DNA of 62,086 nt from NCBI GenBank assembly GCA_050260215.1, contig JBLNBU010000049.1, positions 1-62,086 on the forward strand. Direction: 5' to 3'. The notes below the pieces were generated by a model that was not told the origin of the DNA, searched no databases, and saw only the letters and a list, made by a program, of their open reading frames with translations. A program made the translations under genes and the position numbers. Position 1 is the first letter of the stretch. Every line of letters begins with the position of its first letter. This DNA comes from JBLNBU01 sp050260215 (GTDB lineage Bacteria > Pseudomonadota > Alphaproteobacteria > Rhodospirillales > Magnetospirillaceae). Positions 36,504 to 45,298 of the stretch are shown piece after piece.

Positions 36504-37576
36504 GCAAGAAGGGACTGTTCGGCCGCCTGTGGGGCAAGGACGACCCCGAACTTCCCTCTCCCAGCGGGAGAGGGACCGAGGATGAGGGAGATTTGGCGCC
36601 GCCGGTCCAGGCGGAAGCAGCTCCCCCTCACCCCGCCCCTCTCCCGCCGGGAGAGGGAGAAAAGCAAGGCTGGTTCGGCCGTCTGAAGGCCGGGCTTTCG
36701 AAGTCCTCGTCCAAGCTGACCCAGGGTCTCTCCGACCTGTTCACCAAGCGCAAGCTGGACGACGAGGCGCTCGAGGAACTGGAAGAGCTGCTGATCACCG
36801 CCGATCTGGGGGTCGCCACCGCCGCCCGCGTCACCAAGCGGCTGGCCAAGACCCGCTTCGGCCAGGATGTCGACGCCGCCGAGATCAAGCAGACCCTGGC
36901 CGAGGAAATCGCCGAGATCCTGGCCCCCGTCGCCGTCCCCCTGCTGCCCAAGCCGGAGCTGAAGCCCCATGTGGTGCTGGTGGTCGGCGTCAACGGCTCG
37001 GGCAAGACAACCACCATCGGCAAGCTGGCCAGGCGCTGGCGCGACGACGGCCTGAAGGTCACCCTGGCCGCCGGCGACACCTTCCGCGCCGCCGCGGTCG
37101 AGCAGCTGAAGGTGTGGGGCGAGCGGACGGGGTGCCCGGTGATTTCCCGCGACACCGGGTCCGACGCCGCCGGCCTGGTGTTCGACGCCATGAACGAGTC
37201 GCGCGCCCGCGGCGACGACCTGTTGATGATCGACACCGCCGGGCGCCTGCAGAACAAGGCCGACCTGATGGCCGAACTGCAGAAGGTGGTGCGCGTCATC
37301 AAGAAGCACGACGAGACCGCACCCCACGACGTGCTGCTGGTGCTGGACGCCACCGTCGGCCAGAACGCCCATTCCCAGGTCGAGATCTTCCAGGACATGG
37401 TCGGCGTCACCGGCCTGGTGCTGACCAAGCTGGACGGCACGGCGCGCGGCGGCGTGCTGGTCGCCCTGGCCGAGAAGTTCAAGCTGCCTGTCCACGCCAT
37501 CGGCGTCGGCGAGAAGGCCGACGACCTGCGCCCCTTCGAACCCGACGCCTTCGCCCGCAGCCTGGTCGGCATGTGA
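36500..37576 (+). CDS. ftsY: Signal recognition particle receptor FtsY
   Basis: SRP GTPase that docks ribosomes at the membrane. 358 residues: NG domain with helical N part (about 75-150), P-loop GVNGSGKTT (163-171), AGDTFRAAAVEQL, MIDTAGRLQNK and TKLDGTARGG. The short N-terminal A region is odd. A KKGLFGRLWGK start and a second QGWFGRLKAGL segment flank 35 residues (19-53) that are encoded by a palindromic repeat. Both FGRL segments look like amphipathic membrane-targeting helices. Third gene of the dapF row. Confidence 0.96.
   Translation: MSKKGLFGRLWGKDDPELPSPSGRGTEDEGDLAPPVQAEAAPPHPAPLPPGEGEKQGWFGRLKAGLSKSSSKLTQGLSDLFTKRKLDDEALEELEELLITADLGVATAARVTKRLAKTRFGQDVDAAEIKQTLAEEIAEILAPVAVPLLPKPELKPHVVLVVGVNGSGKTTTIGKLARRWRDDGLKVTLAAGDTFRAAAVEQLKVWGERTGCPVISRDTGSDAAGLVFDAMNESRARGDDLLMIDTAGRLQNKADLMAELQKVVRVIKKHDETAPHDVLLVLDATVGQNAHSQVEIFQDMVGVTGLVLTKLDGTARGGVLVALAEKFKLPVHAIGVGEKADDLRPFEPDAFARSLVGM
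36554..36657 (+). repeat. Palindromic repeat, CCCTCTCCC family, in frame inside ftsY
   Basis: Two hairpins, CCCTCTCCC-AGC-GGGAGAGGG (36554-36574) and CCCTCTCCC-GCC-GGGAGAGGG (36637-36657), with 62 bases between. Translated as LPSPSGRG...APLPPGEGE. The single-hairpin copy at 29643-29665 is intergenic. Confidence 0.9.
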
Positions 37577-37630
37577 GTTGTTGGGTTGCCCCTCGCCGGG
37601 CGCTTGGCTGCCGCCTTGATGGCGGCTGAA
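37577..37630. repeat. Dispersed repeat between ftsY and the MFS gene
   Basis: TTGCCCCTCGCCGGGCGC followed by GCTTGGCTGCCGCCTTGATG. The two blocks are related to the element at 34169-34230 and, for the first block, to the trpA leader. Confidence 0.6.
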
Positions 37631-37644
37631 GGCGGTTCTTGGGA

Positions 37645-38865
37645 ATGACCATGGCTTTGCTGCCGCCCACCGCGTCGCCGCTTGCCGGCCGGCTGATCGC
37701 CACCCGCGCCATCCGCGGTTTCGCCGACGGCTGGGTGGCGGTGCTGCTGCCGTCCTACCTGCTGCAACTGGGCTTCGGTGCGGTCGAAGTGGGCGTGCTG
37801 GCGACCGCGACCATGCTGGGGTCGGCGGCACTGACGCTGGCGGTAGGGTTGGGCGCGCACACCCGCGACCGCCGCCAGCTGCTGCTGGCCGCCACCGCGC
37901 TGATGGCACTAACCGGGCTGGGCTTTGCCGCCGCCACCTCGTTCTGGCCGCTGCTGCTGATCGGCTTCGTCGGCACGCTCAACCCCAGTTCGGGCGACGT
38001 CAGCGTGTTCCTGCCGCTGGAACAGGCGACACTCGCCGGCCAGGCGGCCGAGCGCGACCGCACAGCCCTGTTCGCCCGCTACACCGTCGCCGCCCAGGTG
38101 GCCGGCGCCGTCGGCGCCCTGGCCGCCGCAGCCCCGCAATTCGCCGCCGAGCACTGGGGCATGCCGCTGGTCGAGGCGCAGCGGGCGATGTTCCTGCTCT
38201 ATGCGGCGCTGGCCGGGGCCTCGGCCCTGCTCTACCGCGGGCTGCCGCCCATGCCGGTCGCCCCGGGCGCGCCGAAGGCGCCGCTGGGACCATCCAAGCA
38301 CACCGTCCACCGCCTGGCCGCCTTGTTCAGCCTGGATTCGTTCGGCGGCGGCTTCGTGGTGCAGTCGCTGCTGGCGCTGTGGCTGTTCCAGCGCTTCGGC
38401 ATGGAGCTGTCGGCCGCCGCGGCACTGTTCTTCTGGTCCAACCTGCTGATGGGGATCTCGCAGCTGTTGGCGGTGCCGCTGGCCAAGCGCATCGGCCTGG
38501 TGAACACCATGGTGTTCACCCACCTGCCCGCCAACGCCTGCCTGGTGGCCGCGGCCTTCGCCCCCACCGTCGAGGTCGCCGTCGCCCTGCTGCTGGTGCG
38601 CGCGGCGCTGTCGCAGATGGACGTGCCGACGCGGACCTCGTACGTGATGGCGGTGGTCAGTCCCCCTGAGCGCCCCGCCGCCGCCAGCCTGACCGCGGTG
38701 CCGCGCAGCCTGGCCGCGGCCGCCAGTCCCGCCATCGCCGGCGCCCTGCTGGCCGCCAGCCCGTTCGGCTGGCCGCTGGTGCTGGCCGGCGGCGCCAAGA
38801 TCGCCTACGACCTGGCCCTGCTGGCCGGCTTCAGGCACCACAAGCCGCCGGAAGAGAAAGAATAG
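37645..38865 (+). CDS. Major facilitator superfamily transporter
   Basis: About 406 residues with some 11-12 hydrophobic segments and an MFS pattern (GVLATATMLGSAALTLAVGLGAHTRDRRQLL is the loop 2-3 motif with Arg residues). A cytoplasmic loop near 200-215 splits two six-helix halves. ATG 37645 or 37651 could be the start; neither has a good SD. Substrate unknown; drug or metabolite efflux is a guess. It follows ftsY with a 68-base gap containing a repeat. Its TAG is directly abutted by the stop of the convergent gene (TAGCTA). Confidence 0.88.
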   Translation: MTMALLPPTASPLAGRLIATRAIRGFADGWVAVLLPSYLLQLGFGAVEVGVLATATMLGSAALTLAVGLGAHTRDRRQLLLAATALMALTGLGFAAATSFWPLLLIGFVGTLNPSSGDVSVFLPLEQATLAGQAAERDRTALFARYTVAAQVAGAVGALAAAAPQFAAEHWGMPLVEAQRAMFLLYAALAGASALLYRGLPPMPVAPGAPKAPLGPSKHTVHRLAALFSLDSFGGGFVVQSLLALWLFQRFGMELSAAAALFFWSNLLMGISQLLAVPLAKRIGLVNTMVFTHLPANACLVAAAFAPTVEVAVALLLVRAALSQMDVPTRTSYVMAVVSPPERPAAASLTAVPRSLAAAASPAIAGALLAASPFGWPLVLAGGAKIAYDLALLAGFRHHKPPEEKE

Positions 38866-39456
38866 CTATTTCCGCCCGCGCTTGGCTTCCATGCGGGCCT
38901 GCATCAGGGCCTGCAGGCGGGGTTCGACCATGAACACCTGCACCGAATCCTTGTCCTGGGTGGCCATGACGTCGAAGGCCGGCGTGCGCCAGCGGGCATT
39001 GGCCTGGTCGCGTTCGGCCGGGTCGCCGAAGCGTTCGACGAAGGCGGCCACGGTGCGCGAGAAGACGTCGTGGGGCTGGCGCAGGTAGACCTGGTAGACC
39101 CGCTCGACCCGGTCGTCGTCCTCGATGGCCATCAGCCAGGATTCCGACGGCGTGCCGACCAGTTCGACCGGCCTTGGCGTCCACAGCCCGTCCTTGCCCA
39201 GCGCGAACAGGGCGCAGCGGCTCACCTTGGCCTTGTCCATGGACTTGGGCAGGGTTAGCGGCGTGCGCTCGACCCCCGCCGGCTGGTCGGGATCGCCCGA
39301 GCAGACGACCTTGGTGCCCGCCGGATGGGCGCCATAGCGGAATTCAGCCAGGCGCACGCCCGGCTTGGCGACGTCGACACCGAAAATCTTGTCGGCCGCG
39401 GCGGCGGCTCCCGCGGCCATCGCGGCGGCGGCGACCAGTGCAGTCAAGATGCGCAT
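38866..39456 (-). CDS. Secreted hypothetical protein
   Basis: 196 residues from ATG 39456, with an Ala-rich signal peptide (MRILTALVAAAAMAAGAAAA, cleavage before DKIFG). The mature part has two Cys (VVCSGD and SRCALF) that may form a disulphide, and ends in a basic tail. No known domain recognised. It starts 45 bases beyond the lipoprotein-hydrolase stop in the same direction and may be its downstream operon partner. Confidence 0.7.
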   Translation of the reverse strand: MRILTALVAAAAMAAGAAAAADKIFGVDVAKPGVRLAEFRYGAHPAGTKVVCSGDPDQPAGVERTPLTLPKSMDKAKVSRCALFALGKDGLWTPRPVELVGTPSESWLMAIEDDDRVERVYQVYLRQPHDVFSRTVAAFVERFGDPAERDQANARWRTPAFDVMATQDKDSVQVFMVEPRLQALMQARMEAKRGRK

Positions 39457-39501
39457 GCCCAATCTCCCTTGGCGCAACTATGCCAGGGATCGCGGCCGCC
39501 G

Positions 39502-40500
39502 TCAGCCGCCGGCGCGCTTTTCCATTTCCGTGGCGGCGCGGCGGTCGGCGCCCGACGGCAGCGGCGCCGCCGGGTCGTTGATCCAGGCGACGACGTCGGC
39601 CAGCACCCGCTCGGCCTCCAGGTCGCGCAGCAGCATGTGATAGCCGTGGTCGTAATAGGCCACCTTCTGGGTCCTGCCCAGCCCGGGCAGGCTGGCGATC
39701 ATGTCCCAGGTGGGATTGGGCGGGATGACCTCGTCCTTGGCGCCGTACAGCACCAGGGCGGGCAGGGTCAGGCGCGGCGCCACGGCGAAGGCGTCGTCCA
39801 TCAGGTCGACCAGGCCGTGGATGGCGTCGACGCGGGTGGCCTTGATCACCAGCGGATCGCGCGACAGTTCGCGCAGCATCTCGATGTTGTCCGAGGCGGT
39901 GATGTGCAGGCCCCGCCCGGTCAGCTCCCAGCCCGGCACCACCTCGTAGGCCAGCCACAGCGCGGCGCGCTGCACCAGCCCCATCTCGGCGCGGCCCCAC
40001 ACCGCCGGCGCCGACAGGATCACCCCCTTGATCTCGGGCGGCGGATGGCCGGCGGCAGCCAGCATGGCGACCGCGCCGCCCATGCTTTCGCCCAGCAGGA
40101 ACAGCGGCTTGCCCGGATGGCGGGCGGCGACCAGCCGGGCAGCGGTCAAAAGGTCGGCAGCCATGTCGGCGCCGTCGGACCAGTAGCCGGGATGCGGCCC
40201 CTTGCCGAAGCCGCGCTGGTCGTAGGCATAGACGGCGATGCCGTGGCGCGACAGGAAGGTGCCCGGCCCGTCGAAGGCATGGGAATAGTCGTTCATCCCA
40301 TGCAGCGCCAGGATCACCGCGTCGGTCCGCCCCTTGGGCAGCCAGGCGCGCATGGGCAGCCGCACCCCGTCGGGAGCCTGCCAGGCGTCCGTGTCGTAGG
40401 CCGCCGAGGCGATCGGCGGGCCGGCGGGGCGCAGGTCGGCGGCGCAGGCCGAGACCAGGGTGGCGAGAAGCAGTCCGAGAAGGCGCTTGAACAGGGTCAT
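39502..40500 (-). CDS. Alpha/beta hydrolase, predicted lipoprotein (monoacylglycerol-lipase-like)
   Basis: 332 residues. The start MTLFKRLLGLLLATLVSAC is a lipoprotein signal with lipobox Cys19. The hydrolase_4 core shows LALHGMNDYSHAF (oxyanion loop), nucleophile S139 in GESMGGA, Asp in LYGAKDEVIP and His in DHGYHMLLRD. It probably acts on acylglycerols or similar esters in the envelope. Its ATG overlaps the stop of the upstream ABC ATPase gene by four bases, so the two are co-translated. Confidence 0.9.
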   Translation of the reverse strand: MTLFKRLLGLLLATLVSACAADLRPAGPPIASAAYDTDAWQAPDGVRLPMRAWLPKGRTDAVILALHGMNDYSHAFDGPGTFLSRHGIAVYAYDQRGFGKGPHPGYWSDGADMAADLLTAARLVAARHPGKPLFLLGESMGGAVAMLAAAGHPPPEIKGVILSAPAVWGRAEMGLVQRAALWLAYEVVPGWELTGRGLHITASDNIEMLRELSRDPLVIKATRVDAIHGLVDLMDDAFAVAPRLTLPALVLYGAKDEVIPPNPTWDMIASLPGLGRTQKVAYYDHGYHMLLRDLEAERVLADVVAWINDPAAPLPSGADRRAATEMEKRAGG

Positions 40501-41438
40501 TCCACGCGGTTCGAGGTCAGCTGCAGGAAGATGTCTTCCAGATCGGTTTCCTCGGTGGAAAGGTCCAGCACCGAAACGCCGGCTGCCCGCACCGCCTCGA
40601 GGATGGCTCCGATCGGCATCTCGGACGGCTTGTAGCGGATGATCATGCGCCGATCAGGGCGCAGTTCGGGCGAGAATGGGGCAAGCGCGGCGGGCACCGC
40701 ATCCAGGCCGTCGGCCAGCACCAGGGTCAGCGCCTTGCTGTCCAGGCGCGCCAGCAGGTTCGGCGTGGTGTCGCACGCCACCAGCCGGCCGCGGTCGATG
40801 ATGGCGATGCGGTCGCACAGTTGCTCGGCCTCCTCCAGGTAGTGGGTGGTCAGCAGAACCGTGGTCCCGGCGGCATTGAGCGCGCGGACATAGTCCCACA
40901 GCTGGCGGCGCAGCTCGATGTCGACGCCGGCGGTGGGTTCGTCGAGCACCAGCACCGGCGGGCGATGCACCATGGCCTTGGCCACCAAAAGGCGCCGGCG
41001 CATGCCGCCCGACAGGGTGCGGGCATAGGCCTCGGCCTTGTCGGCCAGGCCGACCGCCTCAAGGATTTCCATGGTGCGCCGTTCGGCCTTGGGCACCCCG
41101 TACATGCCGGCCTGCACGTCCAGCAGCTCGCGCGGGGTGAAGAAGGGATCCAGGTTCAACTCCTGCGGCACCACGCCGATGGCGGCCTTGGCACCGCGCG
41201 CGTCGCGGTCGAGGTCGCGGTCCCAGATGGCGGCGGTCCCGGAGGTCTTGTTGACCAGTCCGGCCAGGATGTTGATGAAGGTGCTTTTTCCCGCGCCGTT
41301 GGGGCCGAGAAGGCCGAAGAACGACCCCCTGGGGATGTCCAGCGACACCCCGTCCAGTGCCCGCTTCTCGCCGCGCCGGCCGCGATAGACCTTGACCAGC
41401 TCGTGGGTGGAAACGGCATTTTCGGGAAGGGCGGCCAT
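40497..41438 (-). CDS. ABC transporter ATP-binding protein (ABC-2 / drug-export type)
   Basis: 313 residues from ATG 41438. N-terminal ATPase domain: Walker A GPNGAGKST, signature LSGGMRRRLLVAKAM, Walker B VLVLDEPTAGVD, TTHYLEEAEQLCD switch; then a C-terminal extension of about 90 residues (LTLVLADGLDAVPAAL...DLEDIFLQLTSNRVE) typical of DrrA/YadG-like exporters. Such ATPases normally work with an ABC-2 permease encoded next door; here the next gene is a lipoprotein hydrolase and no permease is present in the window. Confidence 0.92.
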   Translation of the reverse strand: MAALPENAVSTHELVKVYRGRRGEKRALDGVSLDIPRGSFFGLLGPNGAGKSTFINILAGLVNKTSGTAAIWDRDLDRDARGAKAAIGVVPQELNLDPFFTPRELLDVQAGMYGVPKAERRTMEILEAVGLADKAEAYARTLSGGMRRRLLVAKAMVHRPPVLVLDEPTAGVDIELRRQLWDYVRALNAAGTTVLLTTHYLEEAEQLCDRIAIIDRGRLVACDTTPNLLARLDSKALTLVLADGLDAVPAALAPFSPELRPDRRMIIRYKPSEMPIGAILEAVRAAGVSVLDLSTEETDLEDIFLQLTSNRVE

Positions 41439-41522
41439 GCGAGGGTTTCCGATTGAACCGGCGTGGGCAATGGGTATCATCCGGCCGAAGCCCGTGTCCA
41501 CCCGCGACGATGAGGACCCCCC

Positions 41523-41726
41523 ATGACCGTTTCGACCGCCAAGGTGTCCGAGGACGCCACCGTCGTGCACACCACCCGCGTCGCCTGCGACGGCAATGCC
41601 GCCGCCGGGCTGGGCCATCCGCGGGTCTACCTGACCTTCGCCGGCGCCGAGCGCAAGACCGTGTGCCCCTATTGCTCGCACAGCTTCGTGCTGGCCGAGG
41701 GTGCGACTGACGGCCACGGGCACTGA
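41523..41726 (+). CDS. Zinc-finger domain protein (zf-CHCC, NDUFS6-like)
   Basis: 67 residues. The pattern RVACDGNAAAGLGHPRVYL...KTVCPYCSHSFVL is the CHCC zinc finger shared with the complex I accessory subunit NDUFS6: one Cys, one His, two Cys. In alphaproteobacteria this small protein associates with complex I; it is often encoded away from nuo genes. Divergent from the ABC ATPase gene and three bases before polA. Confidence 0.88.
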   Translation: MTVSTAKVSEDATVVHTTRVACDGNAAAGLGHPRVYLTFAGAERKTVCPYCSHSFVLAEGATDGHGH

Positions 41727-41729
41727 CGC

Positions 41730-44489
41730 GTGGCCGATCCCCGCCACGTCTACCTGGTCGACGGCTCCGGCTTCATCTTCCGCGCCTTCCACGCCCTGCC
41801 GCCGATGACGCGGCCGGACGGCACGCCGGTGAACGCCGTTTTCGGCTTCACCAACATGATGCTGAAGCTGTTGTCCGAGACCGACGCCGACCACGTGGCG
41901 GTGATCTTCGACGCCAAGCGCAAGACCTTCCGGTCCGACATCTACCCTGAATACAAGGCCCATCGCCCGCCGCCGCCCGAGGAGCTGGTGCCCCAGTTCC
42001 CGCTGATCCGCGAGGCGACCCGGGCCTTCAACGTCAGCTGCCTGGAACAGGAAGGCTTCGAGGCCGACGACCTGATCGCCACCTATGCCGCCCAGGCGGT
42101 GGCCCGCGGCGCGCGGGTGACCATCGTGTCGTCCGACAAGGACCTGATGCAGCTGGTGGGCGAACGGGTCGAGATGTACGACCCGTTGAAGAACCGCGTC
42201 ATCGGCGAGGCCGAGGTGCGCGAGAAGTTCGGCGTGCCCCCGGCCAAGGTGGTCGACGTCCAGGCCCTGTGCGGCGATCCCACCGACAACGTCCCCGGCG
42301 TGCCCGGCATCGGCGTCAAGACCGCCGCCCAGCTGATTGAGGAATACGGCGACCTGGACAACCTGCTGGCGCGCGCCGCCGACATCAAGCAGCCCAAGCG
42401 GCGCGAATGCCTGATCGAGAACGCCGAGAAGGCCCGCATCAGCCGGCAGCTGGTCCGCCTGCGCGACGACGCCCCGGTGCCCGAACCGCTGGAAGCCCTG
42501 GCGGTACGCGAGCCCGCGCCCGAGATGCTGACCGCCTTCCTGCAGGCGCAAGGCTTCCGCTCGATCCTGTCGCGGGTGCAGTCGCGCGGCGGCGGCGCCC
42601 CGACATCCACGCCCCAGGCCCCCATCCAGGCCCGGCCGGCCCCGGTGGACAAGGACTACGAGCTGGTGCTGACCCCGGCGGCGCTCGACGCCTGGGTGGC
42701 GCGCGCACTCGAGGCCGGCACGGTGGCCTTCGACACCGAGACCAACTCGCTCGACCCCTTGCGCTGCCACCTGGTCGGGGTGTCGCTGTCGGTCGAGCCT
42801 GGCAAGGCCTGCTACATCCCCGTCCGCCACAGCCCGGCGGCGGCGCAAGGGTTGCTGGACCTGGGCGACGCGCCCGCCGCCGGCCCCAAGCCCATGCCCG
42901 AGGCCGAGACCTTGCAGCGGCTGAAGCCGCTGCTCGAGGATGCTTCGGTGCTGAAGGTCGGCCACAACGCCAAGTTCGACATGCAGGTGCTGGCGGCCTG
43001 CGGCATCCGGGTGTCGCCCATCGACGACACCATGCTGCTGTCCTACGTGCTGGACGGCCACACCCACGGCCACGGCCTGGACGAGCTGTGCCAACTGCAT
43101 CTGGGCCACGCCAACATCGCCTTTTCCGAGGTGTGCGGCACCGGCAAGAACCAGATCACCTTCGACCGGGTGCCGCTGGACAAGGCCCGCGACTATGCCG
43201 CCGAGGATGCGGACATGACGCTGCGCCTGCACCGGCTACTCAAGCCCCGGCTGGTGGCCGAGCACATGGCCACCGTCTACGAGACCATGGAACGTCCGCT
43301 GGTGCCGGTGGTCGTCGACATGGAGCGCGCCGGCATCAAGGTCGACGCCGCGGTGCTGAAAGGCCTGTCCACCGACTTCGGCCGCCGCATGGCCGAGCTG
43401 GAAGACGAGATCGTCCGCCTGGCCGGCGAGCCGTTCAACATCGGCAGCCCGCAGCAGCTGGGGCGCATCCTGTTCGAGGTCCTGGCCCTGCCCGGCGGCA
43501 AGAAGACCAAGACCGGCCAATGGGGCACCGGCGCCGACGTGCTGGAAGACCTGGCGCCCTTGCACCCCCTGCCCGCCCGCGTGCTGGACTGGCGCCAGAT
43601 CGCCAAGCTGAAAAGCACCTATGCCGACGCGCTCATCGCCCAGGTCAACCCGACCAGCGGCCGCGTGCACACCAGCTTCAGCCTGACTGCGACCTCGACC
43701 GGCCGGATGGCGTCAAGCGACCCCAACCTGCAGAACATCCCCATCCGCACCGAGGAAGGCCGCAAGATCCGCCGCGCCTTCATCGCCGAGCCGGGGTTCA
43801 AGCTGCTGAGCGCCGACTATTCGCAGATCGAGTTGCGCCTGGTCGCCCACGTCGCCGGCATCGAGGGCCTGCGCCAGGCCTTTCACGAGGGCGCCGACAT
43901 CCACGCCATCACCGCCTCGCAGGTGTTCGGCGTGCCGGTGGAAGGCATGGACCCGGCGGTGCGCCGGCGCGCCAAGGCCATCAACTTCGGCATCATCTAC
44001 GGCATCAGCCCGTTCGGCCTGGCCGCCCAGCTGGGCATCGCCCAGGGCGAGGCCAAGGCCTATATCGACGCCTATTTCGCCCGCTTCCCCGAAATCCGCG
44101 CCTACATGGAGGCGGCCAAGGAAGAAGCCCGGGCCAAGGGCTTCGTCACCACCTTGTTCGGCCGCAAGGTGTTCGCCCCCAACATCCGCGACAAGAACCC
44201 GGCCATGCGCAACTTCGCCGAGCGCGCCGCCATCAACGGCCCCATCCAGGGCGGCGCCGCCGACATCATCAAGCGCGCCATGATCCGCCTGCCGGGCGAG
44301 CTGGCGAGCGCCGGCCTGTCGGCGCGCATGCTGCTGCAGGTCCACGACGAACTGGTGTTCGAGGTCCCCGAGGCCGAGGCCGAGGCCACTCGGGCGGTGG
44401 TCAAGCGGGTGATGGAGGGTGCCGCCAGCCTGTCGGTGCCCCTAGTGGTAGAGACCGGCGTCGCCGACACCTGGGACGAGGCGCACTAG
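41730..44489 (+). CDS. polA: DNA polymerase I
   Basis: 919 residues with three domains: 5'-3' exonuclease (1 to about 290; YLVDGSGFIFRAFHALP, GDPTDNVPGVPGIGVKTA), 3'-5' exonuclease (about 305-500; active-site FDTETNSLDP and KVGHNAKFDMQVL) and polymerase (motif A LLSADYSQIELRLVAHVAG, motif B RRRAKAINFGIIYGIS, motif C LLQVHDELVFEV). The proofreading Asp/Glu residues are present. Start is GTG 41730, just after the zinc-finger gene. Confidence 0.97.
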   Translation: MADPRHVYLVDGSGFIFRAFHALPPMTRPDGTPVNAVFGFTNMMLKLLSETDADHVAVIFDAKRKTFRSDIYPEYKAHRPPPPEELVPQFPLIREATRAFNVSCLEQEGFEADDLIATYAAQAVARGARVTIVSSDKDLMQLVGERVEMYDPLKNRVIGEAEVREKFGVPPAKVVDVQALCGDPTDNVPGVPGIGVKTAAQLIEEYGDLDNLLARAADIKQPKRRECLIENAEKARISRQLVRLRDDAPVPEPLEALAVREPAPEMLTAFLQAQGFRSILSRVQSRGGGAPTSTPQAPIQARPAPVDKDYELVLTPAALDAWVARALEAGTVAFDTETNSLDPLRCHLVGVSLSVEPGKACYIPVRHSPAAAQGLLDLGDAPAAGPKPMPEAETLQRLKPLLEDASVLKVGHNAKFDMQVLAACGIRVSPIDDTMLLSYVLDGHTHGHGLDELCQLHLGHANIAFSEVCGTGKNQITFDRVPLDKARDYAAEDADMTLRLHRLLKPRLVAEHMATVYETMERPLVPVVVDMERAGIKVDAAVLKGLSTDFGRRMAELEDEIVRLAGEPFNIGSPQQLGRILFEVLALPGGKKTKTGQWGTGADVLEDLAPLHPLPARVLDWRQIAKLKSTYADALIAQVNPTSGRVHTSFSLTATSTGRMASSDPNLQNIPIRTEEGRKIRRAFIAEPGFKLLSADYSQIELRLVAHVAGIEGLRQAFHEGADIHAITASQVFGVPVEGMDPAVRRRAKAINFGIIYGISPFGLAAQLGIAQGEAKAYIDAYFARFPEIRAYMEAAKEEARAKGFVTTLFGRKVFAPNIRDKNPAMRNFAERAAINGPIQGGAADIIKRAMIRLPGELASAGLSARMLLQVHDELVFEVPEAEAEATRAVVKRVMEGAASLSVPLVVETGVADTWDEAH

Positions 44490-44492
44490 AAA

Positions 44493-45017
44493 TCAGGCGA
44501 TGGCCTGCGCCTTGTCCCCGCAGCAGCGTTGCACCTGCCGGGCCAGGCGGGCGGCGAGATCAGGCACGGTGTCACGGGCCTGGGGCGGCAGGGTGGTGTC
44601 GGCTCCAGCCGGCGGGGCCAGCCACAGCAGGCGCGCCCCGTTGTCCAGCATCTGGCGGGCCAGGATGTTGCTGGCCACCGGCAGGCAGGTGACCGCCACG
44701 CTGTCGGGCACCTCCGCCCCGGCCTTGCAGCGCAGGTTGGCCACGGTGCCGTCGATCAGGTACTTGCCCACACGCACCGCCAGATGCCCGTCCCACTGGG
44801 CCGGGTCGCAGCGGCCGGTGAAGCCGATCAGGTCCATGCGCTCGCCGGTCATGTGCACCAGCTGGCAGGGCACCAGCTGGGCGTCAAAGCCCAGGCGCTC
44901 GGCCGTGGCGGCGACCACCAGGCTGGTGAACACGCAATAGGTCTGCCAGCGGCGGTCGACCACCTGGTACAGGCTTTGGGCGACGCAGCGCAGCAGGTCG
45001 GGCGGCGCGGCGGCCAT
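44493..45017 (-). CDS. Orphan protein with transglutaminase-like Cys-His-Asp pattern
   Basis: 174 residues from ATG 45017; the frame is open to 45131 but no ribosome site is seen for any start, so the N-terminus is uncertain. The pieces WQTYCVFTSLVVAATAERLGFDAQLVP, WDGHLAVRVGKYLIDGTV give an ordered C28, H78, D89 triad in the style of the transglutaminase/cysteine-protease fold (Cys at a helix start, HxAV strand, then D in the next strand). No signal peptide. A family name cannot be given. It is convergent with polA, four bases apart. Confidence 0.6.
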   Translation of the reverse strand: MAAAPPDLLRCVAQSLYQVVDRRWQTYCVFTSLVVAATAERLGFDAQLVPCQLVHMTGERMDLIGFTGRCDPAQWDGHLAVRVGKYLIDGTVANLRCKAGAEVPDSVAVTCLPVASNILARQMLDNGARLLWLAPPAGADTTLPPQARDTVPDLAARLARQVQRCCGDKAQAIA

Positions 45018-45071
45018 GCGGCGGGAGGAACTGGACGGCGGATTGGTCTGGGTCACGACGGCACTGCAGCA

Positions 45072-45091
45072 ATGATTGCAACCGCAATCAT
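45072..45091. promoter_or_regulatory. Perfect palindrome upstream of the transglutaminase-like gene
   Basis: ATGATTGC-AACC-GCAATCAT: an 8-bp inverted repeat with 4-base centre in the 281-base gap between divergent genes, 55 bases before the ATG at 45017. Looks like an operator or RNA hairpin. The AT-rich stretch TTTAATTTCCGTTTACTTTATAC (45160-45180 region) may hold the promoter of the rightward gene. Confidence 0.45.
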
Positions 45092-45298
45092 GCCCCGCCA
45101 GATATTGGCGGCGCCAGCGCCCTGTTGGCATGGGCGTACTGCAAATCGTGTCGCGCCGTTTAATTTCCGTTTACTTTATACGGCAAAACACGTACCCCGC
45201 GGCGCCCGATACGTATTGCGCCAATACAAGCCTGTTGCTCGAAGCCTTCGTCCCGATCTACCATGGCGACAGATCGCGGTCCATCCGGAGCGTCTGCA

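Noticed and set aside
41439..43232. Upstream extension of the ABC ATPase frame over polA
   Set aside because: The sequence before ATG 41438 is antisense to the zinc-finger gene and polA; the ATPase family start fits 41438.
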